From Novosphingobium malaysiense (GTDB lineage: Bacteria > Pseudomonadota > Alphaproteobacteria > Sphingomonadales > Sphingomonadaceae), in NCBI RefSeq assembly GCF_000802225.1, contig NZ_JTDI01000002.1, forward strand, positions 392,501 through 456,500: a stretch of DNA of 64,000 nucleotides. The letters are read 5' to 3'. The notes below the pieces were generated by a model. The model worked only from the letters and a program-made list of their open reading frames with translations, was not told where the DNA came from and did not search any database. The position numbers were made by a program, and so were the translations under genes. Below are positions 1 through 8,339 of this stretch, in pieces. Each line of letters starts with the position of its first letter. Position 1 is the stretch's first letter.

Positions 1-638
1 TGGCCGCGCGCGCTGATCGTCTTGGCTTCTTCCTCACGGCTGGCGCGCATGCGGGTGAAAGCGCTTTCGAGGGCCCCTTCGGGCAGGTCCGCCCGCTTGA
101 TCCGCACGTCGACCACCTGCGCGCCGTATTCACGCGCCTCGCGGTCGAGCAGATCGCGGATATTGGCCATCGCCTTGCCGCGGTCCGCCGTGAGCAGCGA
201 CGAGAAAGTGCGCTTGCCCAGTTCCTGGCGAACCACCGAGGACAGGATCGGTTCGAGCTGCTGCGTCACGCGCGCCGTGGTGCCGGCAGCCTGGACCATC
301 CTGATCGGATCGATGATGCGGTAACGGGCATAGGCATCGACATTCAGCCGCTGCTGATCGGTCGAAAGAACCTGCTGTGATTGCATGTCGACCGAGAGCA
401 GGCGCTTGTCGATGCGCTCGACGCGCTCGTAGCCGGGGATGCGCCAGTGCACACCGGCACCGGTCTCACCGTATGGCGCGTTCGGCACGAACGGATTGTA
501 GACGCGGACCGGCTTACCGCCGCGGATGACGACGGCCTGTTCGTCTTCCGGCACGATGATGAGGCTTAGCAGGATCCCCGCGATGATGACCGCGGCGGCT
601 ATCCACGCGGACTTGTACTGGTGCCACACGTCTCCCAT
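1..638 (-). CDS. hflC: HflC protease modulator (3' part beyond the window)
   Basis: Membrane-anchored SPFH/prohibitin protein that with HflK forms a large periplasm-facing complex around the FtsH protease and modulates turnover of membrane proteins. About 212 residues are visible, starting MGDVWHQYKS. A single N-terminal membrane segment (residues about 10-27) is followed by the SPFH domain with the family phrase PEDEQAVVIRGG. The C-terminal third lies outside the window. The start codon shares one base with the stop of hflK (TGATG), so the two genes are translationally coupled in the usual hflK-hflC order. Confidence 0.93.
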   Translation of the reverse strand, partial: MGDVWHQYKSAWIAAAVIIAGILLSLIIVPEDEQAVVIRGGKPVRVYNPFVPNAPYGETGAGVHWRIPGYERVERIDKRLLSVDMQSQQVLSTDQQRLNVDAYARYRIIDPIRMVQAAGTTARVTQQLEPILSSVVRQELGKRTFSSLLTADRGKAMANIRDLLDREAREYGAQVVDVRIKRADLPEGALESAFTRMRASREEEAKTISARG

Positions 639-1825
639 CACTGACCTCCCTTGGCCGTGACGGTCGTCGAGCCGTCAGACATGTCGTTGTTCGCGTGCCG
701 GCGGATTTCCGAGAGCGGCAGATAGGGCGTCACGTTGTCCCCTTCCGCCACCACCGTGTTCGTGTCGCGCACGACACCTTCCATTGTCTCGTAGTACATG
801 CGTCGTTTCGTCACTTCCGGGGCGAGCCGGTATTCCTCGTAGACCTTGTTGAACGCGGAGGCGTTGCCCTGCGCTTCGGCCAGCTTCTGTTGGGCCCATG
901 CGCGTGCCTCGGAACGGTCGCGCTCGGCTTCCTGCTGCGCGACGGTGACCTGCTCGAAGGCTGCCTTGGTCTTCGCCGGCGGGTCCGCCTTCTTGATTTC
1001 CACGCCCTGCACGGCGACGCCCGACTTGTAGTAGTCGAGGATGCGCTGCATGCGCTCGCGAACGTCCTGTTCCACTTGCGCGCGGCCGGCGCCCGAAATC
1101 GCATCGTTGAGCGAGATCTGCGCGATCGAGGCGCGCATCGCCGCCTCTGCCACTTCGCGCACCGTCTCGTCGGGATCGGCGAGGCGGAACTTGAAGTTCT
1201 TCAGGTTCTTGATGTTCCAGCGCACCAGATAACTGAGGTCGACGAGGTTCTTGTCGCTCGTCAGCATCAGCTTCTCGTTGTCGTTGTCTGGAATCATGTC
1301 GACCCGAAACGAGCGCACGTCCTCCACGTCGACGTGCTCGACCGGCCAGGGGAGGGTGAAGCTGATACCCGAATCGATCGAGCGCGAGTACTGGCCGAAG
1401 CGGGTGACGATGGCCTGTTCCTTGGGACCGATCGTGTGGAACATCGAAAGCCCCAGCAGAACGGCAACGGCCAGACCCATGCCCAGCGGCAACCACGACT
1501 TTCCGTCGGGCCGACGCGGGAGGTTGGGAAACCCTCCCCCCGGACCGCGCGGACCGCCGCCTCCGGACCGGCGCTGTTCGCGACCACGGAAGATGTCCTC
1601 GATACTGGCGGAACGGCGCGGCGGGGTCTCGCCGCTCGGAAGCCACGGATTGCGCGGCCCCTTGCTGTCGGAGGGACCGTCGCCGGGGTGGTCTCCGGAT
1701 TCGCCGGACGTGTCGTCGTCCCCGTTATCGCCGGAGTCCCCGTTGCCTTTCCCACCGCCCCAGGGGCTGTTGCGACCGGCCATGGCCAGTCCCGCGCGTG
1801 CTATTGCGTCACCGAAAGCTTTCAT
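638..1825 (-). CDS. hflK: HflK, SPFH-domain partner of HflC
   Basis: Partner of HflC in the FtsH-modulating complex. After a glycine/aspartate/proline-rich cytoplasmic leader (about the first 110 residues, including SPWGGGKGNGD) comes one membrane segment, LPLGMGLAVAVLLGLSMF, then the prohibitin-like domain beginning GPKEQAIVTRFGQYSR and an Ala/Glu-rich coiled coil. I chose the ATG at 1825 (MKAFGDAIARAG). The ATG at 1783 (MAGRNSPWGG) is a reasonable alternative, and a longer frame reaching 1918 would run into the divergent mrp leader. No strong Shine-Dalgarno precedes either start, so the N-terminus is uncertain. Confidence 0.9.
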   Translation of the reverse strand: MKAFGDAIARAGLAMAGRNSPWGGGKGNGDSGDNGDDDTSGESGDHPGDGPSDSKGPRNPWLPSGETPPRRSASIEDIFRGREQRRSGGGGPRGPGGGFPNLPRRPDGKSWLPLGMGLAVAVLLGLSMFHTIGPKEQAIVTRFGQYSRSIDSGISFTLPWPVEHVDVEDVRSFRVDMIPDNDNEKLMLTSDKNLVDLSYLVRWNIKNLKNFKFRLADPDETVREVAEAAMRASIAQISLNDAISGAGRAQVEQDVRERMQRILDYYKSGVAVQGVEIKKADPPAKTKAAFEQVTVAQQEAERDRSEARAWAQQKLAEAQGNASAFNKVYEEYRLAPEVTKRRMYYETMEGVVRDTNTVVAEGDNVTPYLPLSEIRRHANNDMSDGSTTVTAKGGQ

Positions 1826-1959
1826 GCCGCTATCTATAGGAACCTGCGCCGCAAAATACAGGGCCTCTCTTGCCCTTTTTCCGCGAGTACGCCACCTGAG
1901 CGGCCATGTGGCGCGCATTGAAGAATCTGTGGCGAAAGCAGCGCGAACCAGGAGAAGGC

Positions 1960-2958
1960 ATGACGAGTGACGCTGGCGACCGATTGAAAACCCTGCTTCC
2001 GGAGAGCGCCGCTGCCCGTTTGCAGTCGCTGCGGCTGTCGGAAGGGCGGGCGACGCTGGTGCTCGATGCCACAGGCCTTGCCGCCGGAGACCGTGAAGCG
2101 ATGGAGGCTTCGGTCAGGCAGGCGCTGGCAGGCGATGAAGCCGTGGCCGAAGTGCGCGTGGCGATGATGGCTGACAAGTCTGCCGCAGCCGCGCCGGAAA
2201 AGCCGGCGGTGGTCCAGAAGATCATCGCGGTCGGATCGGGCAAGGGCGGTGTGGGCAAGTCCACCGTCGCCACCAATCTGGCGGTTGCCCTGGCGCGCAG
2301 CGGGCGCAAGGTGGGCCTCGTCGATGCCGATATCTACGGCCCCTCGCAGGCGCGGCTGCTCGGTACGGAGGGGCAGAAGCCGGTGGCCCATGACAATCGT
2401 CTGGTCCCGGTCGCGAGCCAATGGGGCGTGCCGGTGCTCTCAATGGCGCACTTGTCCGATCCCGGGCAGGCCATCGCCTGGCGTGGCCCCATGGCCTCCG
2501 GCGCGGTCACGCAGTTGCTGGAAGGGCACTGGGACGATGCCGAGATACTCGTGGTCGACCTGCCCCCCGGCACCGGGGACATTCAGTTGACCATGCTGCA
2601 GAAGTTCAAGCCGGCCGGCGCCGTCATCGTCTCCACGCCTCAGGATCTCGCGCTCATGGACGCGACCCGCGCGGCGGAACTGTTCGCCAAGGGCGGCGTG
2701 CCGGTGATCGGCGTGGTCGAGAACATGGCCGGCTACATCTGCCCGCACTGCGGCGAGGTGAGCGATCCCTTCGGAGCCGGCGGCGCGGAAGCGGCTGCCC
2801 GCACCATGGATACGGCCTTTCTGGGACGCATCCCGCTCGATATCGCGATCCGTCGCGAGGGCGATGCCGGAACGCCTACCGCCGCGGGCGAGGGACCTCA
2901 GGCGGAAGCTTTTGCAGCGCTGGCTCGCAGCATCGCGGATTGGCTGGACAGCCGCTGA
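1960..2958 (+). CDS. mrp: Mrp/ApbC-type iron-sulfur cluster carrier ATPase
   Basis: P-loop ATPase of the Mrp/NBP35 class that holds and transfers Fe-S clusters. The 332-residue protein has an N-terminal DUF59-like region (residues about 5-65), a deviant Walker A motif GSGKGGVGKS (92-101), and the CPHC motif (C261, C264) that ligates the bridging cluster at the dimer interface. The start at MTSDAGDR is chosen because GGAGAAGG lies just upstream. An upstream in-frame ATG at 1906 lacks such a site. The stop overlaps the ATG of the next gene (ATGA), coupling it to a molybdenum-enzyme subunit and then hemH. Confidence 0.93.
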   Translation: MTSDAGDRLKTLLPESAAARLQSLRLSEGRATLVLDATGLAAGDREAMEASVRQALAGDEAVAEVRVAMMADKSAAAAPEKPAVVQKIIAVGSGKGGVGKSTVATNLAVALARSGRKVGLVDADIYGPSQARLLGTEGQKPVAHDNRLVPVASQWGVPVLSMAHLSDPGQAIAWRGPMASGAVTQLLEGHWDDAEILVVDLPPGTGDIQLTMLQKFKPAGAVIVSTPQDLALMDATRAAELFAKGGVPVIGVVENMAGYICPHCGEVSDPFGAGGAEAAARTMDTAFLGRIPLDIAIRREGDAGTPTAAGEGPQAEAFAALARSIADWLDSR

Positions 2959-5216
2959 TGGGGATATCGCGCCGCGGCATTCTGATCGGGGCGCTGGCCG
3001 GTGGCGGCCTGGCAATCGGCTATTATCTCCGCCCGCGCCACTATTCGCTGCCACTGGCGCCGGGCAAGGACGAATACGCCTTCGATGCCTGGATCAAGAT
3101 CGGCAAGGACGGCGTCGTCTCGGTGGCCGTGCCGCAAGTGGAGATGGGGCAGGGGGTAACGACCCTGATCCCGCAGGTGGTCGCCCACGAACTCGGCGCC
3201 GACTGGCGGCAGGTGGCGGTGCAGCCGGCGCCGGTCAGTGCGCTTTACGCCAACCTTCCCCTTGCTGCGCGGTGGGCACCGCTGTGGTTTCCACTGGCGC
3301 CATCGCTGGGCGACGATCCCGATGGCCTGATCACGCGCCGCTGGGCCGAGGGCAATCGGTTCAATGCAACGGCTGACGGCATGTCGCTGGCCGCCTACGA
3401 AGCGCCGTCGCGGGCGGCCGCCGCCTCGGCGCGCGCGATGCTGATGCAGGCTGCCGCTGCCCGTTGGGATGTCGCGTGGGAGGAATGCGATGCGCAGGGC
3501 GGTTTCGTGGTCCATGACGGCAAGCGCCTGTCCTTCGGCATTCTGGCTGAGCAGGCCGCAGCCTATCAGCCCCCGTCCACGCCGCCGCTTCGACCCGAGC
3601 CGATGGCCGAGGCGCCGAACGGTTTTCCGGGCGCGGCCGCGCTTCGCTATCCTCGGCTCGACCTGCCATCCAAGGTCGACGGTTCGTGGACCTTCGCGGG
3701 CGACGTGCGTCTGCCCGGCATGCTTCATGCCGCGATCCGCCACGCGCCGCTGGGCGCCAGCGCCTCTCTGGATACGGTCGACGAAGACGCCGTCAAGCGG
3801 CTGAAAGGCTTCGTTCGCACAGTGAAAGGCGAGGACTGGGTCGCGGCCATAGCGCGCGACTGGTGGACCGCCGAGACCGCGCTCACGCGGATGAAACCGA
3901 AGTTCAGGGTTGCTGCCGGGCTGGAAACCTCGGAGGTCGACAACGTCATGGACGAGGCCATGCGCGCAGGCGAAGCGCATCGTCTTCATGCCTTGGGCGA
4001 CATGGACATCGTCAAGGGCGGGCTGCCCTTGCAATTGCGCTACGAGGTGGCTCCCGCGATCCATGCGACGATAGAGACCGCCAGCGTCACGGCGCGGTTC
4101 GACGAGGGGCGGCTGGAGCTTTGGGTGGGAACCCAGGCTCCGGAATCGACGCGCATGGCCGCGGCGCGTGCGGTCGGCCTCGATCCGTCGAATGTCGTTC
4201 TCTATCCGATGGGCCTGGGTGGCAGTTTCGATCGGCGGCTGGAATTCGGCCATGCCGTGGAAGCCGCGATCATGGCCAGGGAGGCCGGTCATCCCGTGCA
4301 GTTGACGTGGTCGCGCCGGGAGGAAATGCGCGCGGGCTTGCCGCGGACACCCGTCGTTGCCGTCATGGCGGCAAGGCCGGACACCGAAGGCGGCATTGCC
4401 GGATGGCGCGCGCGCGTTGCGCTGCCGGCCACCGCGCGCGAGTTCGGCCGGCGGCTGTTTTCCGACGCCACGGCGCAGGACGCGATCGAAGCGGTGGCAG
4501 GCGATGAAGATGCGCTGGCGCTGGAAGGGGCCGTTCCGCCCTACGACATTCCCAATGTCGCGATCGATCATGTCCCGGCGACGATCCCGCTTCCCACTGC
4601 CCGGCTGCGCGGCAATGCTCACGGATACACCGCCTTCTTCAACGAGAGCTTCGTCGACGAGATGGCGCATCGGGCCGGGCGCGAGCCGCTATCGTATCGC
4701 ATGGCCATGCTGGGCAAGGATCCGCGTCTCGCCGAGTGCCTGCAGCGAGCCGCCGCGCTGGCACAGTGGGGCGGGGGCGGCGACAACAGCGGGCAGGGCA
4801 TCGCCTGTCATGTCATCCGCGGTGGCCGCATCGCCTGTGTCGCCAGCGCCCGGCGCGACGAGAATGGCGTGCGGGTGGACAGGTTGAGCGCGGTCGTCGA
4901 CATCGGTCGCATGGTCAATCTCGACATCGCCCGCCAGCAGATCGAGGGCGGTCTTGTCTTCGGTCTCGGTCATGTACTGGGTTGCTCGATGCGTTACGGC
5001 AATGGCAGGCCCGAGGCAGATCGCCTGAAGGACATGAACCTGCCGGTACTGGCCGATTGCCCCGCCATCGAAGTGGAATTCATCGAAAGTACCGAAGAGC
5101 CCGCCGATCCGGGCGAACTGGGCGTTGCCGTGGTCGCACCTGCCGTAGCCAATGCGCTCTATTCGGCGACCGGACTGCGATTTCGCCGCCTCCCGCTTTT
5201 CGACGAGGAATTGTGA
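2958..5216 (+). CDS. Molybdopterin-binding subunit of a xanthine dehydrogenase-family oxidoreductase (isoquinoline 1-oxidoreductase beta-like)
   Basis: Large catalytic subunit (752 residues) of a Mo-hydroxylase, predicted to oxidise an aldehyde or N-heterocycle using water as oxygen donor. The N-terminus has a twin-arginine-type signal (SRRGILIGALAGGG), so the enzyme probably acts in the periplasm. The middle contains a GGSFDRRLEFGH molybdopterin-binding loop, and the C-terminus has GELGVAVVAPAVANAL, whose Glu matches the family's catalytic glutamate. No [2Fe-2S] subunit is adjacent; a matching small subunit lies at 43494-44072. It overlaps mrp upstream and hemH downstream by one base each, which is unusual company. 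Substrate unknown. Confidence 0.88.
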   Translation: MGISRRGILIGALAGGGLAIGYYLRPRHYSLPLAPGKDEYAFDAWIKIGKDGVVSVAVPQVEMGQGVTTLIPQVVAHELGADWRQVAVQPAPVSALYANLPLAARWAPLWFPLAPSLGDDPDGLITRRWAEGNRFNATADGMSLAAYEAPSRAAAASARAMLMQAAAARWDVAWEECDAQGGFVVHDGKRLSFGILAEQAAAYQPPSTPPLRPEPMAEAPNGFPGAAALRYPRLDLPSKVDGSWTFAGDVRLPGMLHAAIRHAPLGASASLDTVDEDAVKRLKGFVRTVKGEDWVAAIARDWWTAETALTRMKPKFRVAAGLETSEVDNVMDEAMRAGEAHRLHALGDMDIVKGGLPLQLRYEVAPAIHATIETASVTARFDEGRLELWVGTQAPESTRMAAARAVGLDPSNVVLYPMGLGGSFDRRLEFGHAVEAAIMAREAGHPVQLTWSRREEMRAGLPRTPVVAVMAARPDTEGGIAGWRARVALPATAREFGRRLFSDATAQDAIEAVAGDEDALALEGAVPPYDIPNVAIDHVPATIPLPTARLRGNAHGYTAFFNESFVDEMAHRAGREPLSYRMAMLGKDPRLAECLQRAAALAQWGGGGDNSGQGIACHVIRGGRIACVASARRDENGVRVDRLSAVVDIGRMVNLDIARQQIEGGLVFGLGHVLGCSMRYGNGRPEADRLKDMNLPVLADCPAIEVEFIESTEEPADPGELGVAVVAPAVANALYSATGLRFRRLPLFDEEL

Positions 5217-6229
5217 TGCTTCCCTCTGACCACCCTTCCATCGCTTCGGGCGGCATTGGCGTGCTGCTGGTCAACCTGGGTACGCCCGATGCACCCACGC
5301 CTGCTGCCGTGCGGCGCTATCTTGCGGAATTCCTGTCCGATCCGCGCGTGGTGGAAATTCCCGCGATTGCCTGGAAGCCGATCCTGCACGGGATCATCCT
5401 GCGCACGCGGCCCGCCAAGTCCGCCCACGCCTATGCGCAAGTCTGGACTGACAAGGGCTCGCCGCTGGCCGCGATCACGGCGGGTCAGGCGCACAAGCTG
5501 CAGGAGCGGCTGGGCGAGGGCGTGACGGTCGACTGGGCGATGCGCTACGGCAATCCCTCTATCCCCTCCAAGCTGCAGGCGATGAAGGACGGCGGGTGCG
5601 AGCGCATCCTGGTGGCGCCGCTCTATCCGCAATTCTCGGCGGCAACGACGTCGTCGGTGATGGACAAGCTGGCCGATGCACTGCGCGCGATGCGCTGGCA
5701 GCCCGCCGTCCGCATTCTGCCGGCCTACTACGACGATCCCGCCTATATCGCCGCTCTCGAGGAGGACATCGTGGCGCAGGTCGCGGCGCTCGATTTCGTG
5801 CCGGAGGTGCTGCTGCTGTCCTATCACGGCATGCCCGAACGGACGCTGCATCTGGGCGATCCCTATCATTGCCATTGTCGCAAGACATCGCGTTTGCTGC
5901 TGGAGCGGTTGGAGGCGCGTTTGCCCGGTGTACGCGTGGAGACCAGCTTCCAGTCCCGCTTTGGCCGGGCGAAATGGCTCGAACCCGCAACGGAAGCGGT
6001 GCTTGCTGCCGAGGCTGCTTCGGGAACGCGGCGTCTTGTCGTGGCCGCACCGGGCTTTTCCGCCGACTGCGTCGAAACCCTCGAGGAACTGGCGATCCGC
6101 GGACGCGAAGTCTTCTCCGAAGCCGGCGGGGAGCGTTATGCCACGCTGGCCTGTCTCAACGATCGCGGGCCCGGCATGGCGATGCTGGAAGCGTTGGTCC
6201 GGCGGGAGCTCGGCGGTTGGTGGTCGTGA
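5216..6229 (+). CDS. hemH: Ferrochelatase
   Basis: Inserts Fe2+ into protoporphyrin IX to make protoheme, the last step of heme biosynthesis. The 337-residue length is normal. The family opening GVLLVNLGTPDAPTP, the active-site His in SYHGMPER (H204) and the catalytic Glu in SADCVETLEE (E287) are all present. Cysteines C219 and C221 (YHCHCRK), C285 and C313 are of interest because some alphaproteobacterial ferrochelatases carry a [2Fe-2S] cluster, but I cannot assign ligands from sequence alone. The start codon overlaps the stop of the preceding Mo-subunit gene. Confidence 0.95.
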   Translation: MLPSDHPSIASGGIGVLLVNLGTPDAPTPAAVRRYLAEFLSDPRVVEIPAIAWKPILHGIILRTRPAKSAHAYAQVWTDKGSPLAAITAGQAHKLQERLGEGVTVDWAMRYGNPSIPSKLQAMKDGGCERILVAPLYPQFSAATTSSVMDKLADALRAMRWQPAVRILPAYYDDPAYIAALEEDIVAQVAALDFVPEVLLLSYHGMPERTLHLGDPYHCHCRKTSRLLLERLEARLPGVRVETSFQSRFGRAKWLEPATEAVLAAEAASGTRRLVVAAPGFSADCVETLEELAIRGREVFSEAGGERYATLACLNDRGPGMAMLEALVRRELGGWWS

Positions 6230-6328
6230 GGCTTGCAGGGATTTAACCCGCGATCGGCGCAGGAATTCTTGACCTGATCCTATTTTGTTCTACTCCTGTT
6301 CACGTGAAGAAGCACGGAGTCGGAACAC

Positions 6329-7336
6329 ATGCACGACACGGATTTCCACCAGCCCGATTTTGCATACGCCTCTGCGACCTGCGGCAAACCATCTGAAAAT
6401 GGTCCGCCGATCGCGCTCTCGATTTTCGCCGATCGCGCACACCTTCGAGAGACCTTGCGGGATGATGCCCAGGCAGCGGGGCTTGTCGTTTCCGCGGCCG
6501 GCGCGCTTTGCGACTTGCTTGAAGGAAATGCACGGCCGCTGGGCGATGTCGTGCTGATCGATTGCCCCCTGGTCGACGCCGAGGCTCTGGCCGCGCTCGC
6601 CCGGCTCGACATGCGCGCCGCACGATGCGGCGCGCGGTTGATCGTGTCCACCACCGTCGATGCGCTCGACGCGGTCTTTTCCTGCATGGACCAGTCCGCG
6701 CCGGTGCTGCTGGTCGATCCCTCCCGTGCCGAGCGGGTGATAGCGCTGGGGCAGGTTCTGGCCGGGCACCCCCTGGGGCGGCTGCGCGAATTGTCGGACG
6801 AAGATCGGCTGATGCTGCTGCGTCTGTCCGAACAGGTCGGGAAGATCGCCGGTCATATCGAGCGGTTCGCGCCCGGCGGCCCGGATAGCAATGCTTCTGC
6901 AGCAAGTGCCTTTCGCTTTGCCGACGGTCGATGCGGGCAGGTTGCTGGCCGGCATCCGGAGGCAACCCGGTCTTCGGCGCGCGCCCAGCTTCCCGATGCC
7001 CGGCTGGTTCGCAAGATCATCCGCCAGCGCCAGCAGCGGGCGCGGTTCCTGGACGGCGATCTCTTTGCCGATCCGGCATGGGACATGCTGCTGGATCTCG
7101 TCGCGGCGCGGGTCGAACACAAGCGTGTGTCGGTGACGTCGCTGTGCATCGCCTCGGGCGTGCCACCCACCACGGCACTGCGCTGGATCGGCCAGATGGT
7201 CGAAGCCGGGCTGTTCGTGCGGGTCTGCGACGATACCGACCGGCGCCGCGCCTTCATCGAACTAACGGAAACGGCGGTGGATGCGATGGCCCGGTACTTC
7301 GAAGACCTTGTGCTGGCCGAGCCGCTGCCCGTCTGA
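6329..7336 (+). CDS. Two-domain regulator: receiver-like N-terminus and MarR-type winged helix
   Basis: A 335-residue protein. Residues about 28-150 have the alternating pattern of a response-regulator receiver, with a possible phospho-acceptor region VVLIDCPLVDAEAL, but the first strand (ALSIFADRAHL) lacks the usual pair of acidic residues, so it may not be phosphorylated. Residues about 240-325 resemble a MarR-type winged helix: VTSLCIASGVPPTTALRWIGQMVEAGLF, then a wing with DRRRAFIELTETA. GGAG stands 9 bases before the start codon. The gene converges on the cupin-like gene with two bases between stops. Targets unknown. Confidence 0.75.
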   Translation: MHDTDFHQPDFAYASATCGKPSENGPPIALSIFADRAHLRETLRDDAQAAGLVVSAAGALCDLLEGNARPLGDVVLIDCPLVDAEALAALARLDMRAARCGARLIVSTTVDALDAVFSCMDQSAPVLLVDPSRAERVIALGQVLAGHPLGRLRELSDEDRLMLLRLSEQVGKIAGHIERFAPGGPDSNASAASAFRFADGRCGQVAGRHPEATRSSARAQLPDARLVRKIIRQRQQRARFLDGDLFADPAWDMLLDLVAARVEHKRVSVTSLCIASGVPPTTALRWIGQMVEAGLFVRVCDDTDRRRAFIELTETAVDAMARYFEDLVLAEPLPV

Positions 7337-7338
7337 CG

Positions 7339-8211
7339 TCAGGACGTCGCGGAACGCGATTTCAGCATTGTATTGGCGCGGCTCATCGCGCGCCATGCAA
7401 GCGCCTTGCCCATATTCCGCGAGGGGAATGGGCGCGGGCTGGAGGGCCGGAGGCCGAGCTTGCGCAAGGCCCGGTTGAAGGCGCGGGCGTCGGCCTCGGC
7501 ATAGCTCCATTCGGAACGCCAGGTGATCGACAGCGAAATGGACGGTTCCGGACCGACCTGGACCCAGTGCGGCGCCTTGACCGGAACGTGGATGGCTTCA
7601 CCCGGCCCGATGGTCAGAGCGGTGCCGTGTTCGGCGAAGTCCTCGCGGTAGGTCAGGTTGCGGTGGTGTTCGCCCAAGTGGAAGGCTTCATGTACGCTCG
7701 GCGGGCTGATCGCTTCGTCTTCGACCGAAAAGAGCGTCATCGTCTTCGAGCCGGTGAGTTGCAGCAGGATGTTGTGTTCGGGGTCGAAATGGAAAGGCGT
7801 GACGGCGCCCGGCGAGGAGACGAAGATGAAGCCTTCGTGCTGCATCATCTCGCCGGTGCGCGGCGCGACCACGTCGGTCAGTTCGCCGAGAATGTGTTCC
7901 AGCAGCGCGGCATAGGCCCCGACCTGTTCGATGCGCTTGAGCACCACCCACGAACCGGTCTCGCCGATGTTGCGGATCGTCTCGACAACGCCGAGATCGC
8001 TCGTCGGCACGTCTTCCGGGGCGATGCCGATGGGCAGGGTGCCGGGATTGTATTCGATACTGTTTGCAGGGAGTATGCCGGCGAGATCCGCCAGCGCGTC
8101 GAGCGTCAGCAGCGGCTCGTCGGCAAGGTGGTGGGTGAGCTTGCAGGTGTTCCCCGGATAGGCCTCGGCGAATGCTGTCTTGGCCGCACTATCGAACACA
8201 GGGCCGTCCAT
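7339..8211 (-). CDS. Cupin-like (JmjC/cupin_8) protein, putative Fe(II)/2-oxoglutarate dioxygenase
   Basis: A 290-residue protein with a double-stranded beta-helix signature. GAVTPFHFDPEHNILLQLTG closely follows the TP-(L/F)-H-x-D pattern of FIH/JmjC hydroxylases, giving the first His and Asp of an iron site, and the later APHWVQ can supply the distal His. I place the start at MDGPVFD because AGAAAGGA sits about 8 bases upstream; ATGs at 8235 and 8229 are in frame but have no such site. Function unknown; the fold suggests protein or small-molecule hydroxylation. Confidence 0.72.
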   Translation of the reverse strand: MDGPVFDSAAKTAFAEAYPGNTCKLTHHLADEPLLTLDALADLAGILPANSIEYNPGTLPIGIAPEDVPTSDLGVVETIRNIGETGSWVVLKRIEQVGAYAALLEHILGELTDVVAPRTGEMMQHEGFIFVSSPGAVTPFHFDPEHNILLQLTGSKTMTLFSVEDEAISPPSVHEAFHLGEHHRNLTYREDFAEHGTALTIGPGEAIHVPVKAPHWVQVGPEPSISLSITWRSEWSYAEADARAFNRALRKLGLRPSSPRPFPSRNMGKALAWRAMSRANTMLKSRSATS

Positions 8212-8279
8212 GGCGAAATCCTTTCTCATCGCCATGGTGTCTAACGGGCATCGGTTAAATTCCGGTTGGTCGCTCCTAA

Positions 8280-8317
8280 AACGAAAACGGCCCGGATGCC
8301 GTGGGACATCCGGGCCG
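8280..8317 (-). terminator. Rho-independent terminator of the aldehyde dehydrogenase gene
   Basis: A perfect 11-bp stem (8288-8298 with 8307-8317, loop of 8 bases), followed on the minus strand by TTTTCGTTTT. It lies 22 bases past the stop codon at 8340. Confidence 0.85.
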
Positions 8318-8339
8318 CTTCATGACATCGCTCGAAGGG

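Noticed and set aside
695..1921. Long open frame opposite hflK
   Set aside because: It is antisense to a well-recognised SPFH gene. High GC gives long open frames on the other strand, and its translation has no family resemblance.
2898..4670. 590-codon frame antisense to the Mo-subunit gene
   Set aside because: The plus-strand frame matches the molybdopterin-binding family throughout, and the antisense product is His/Arg-rich without domain pattern.
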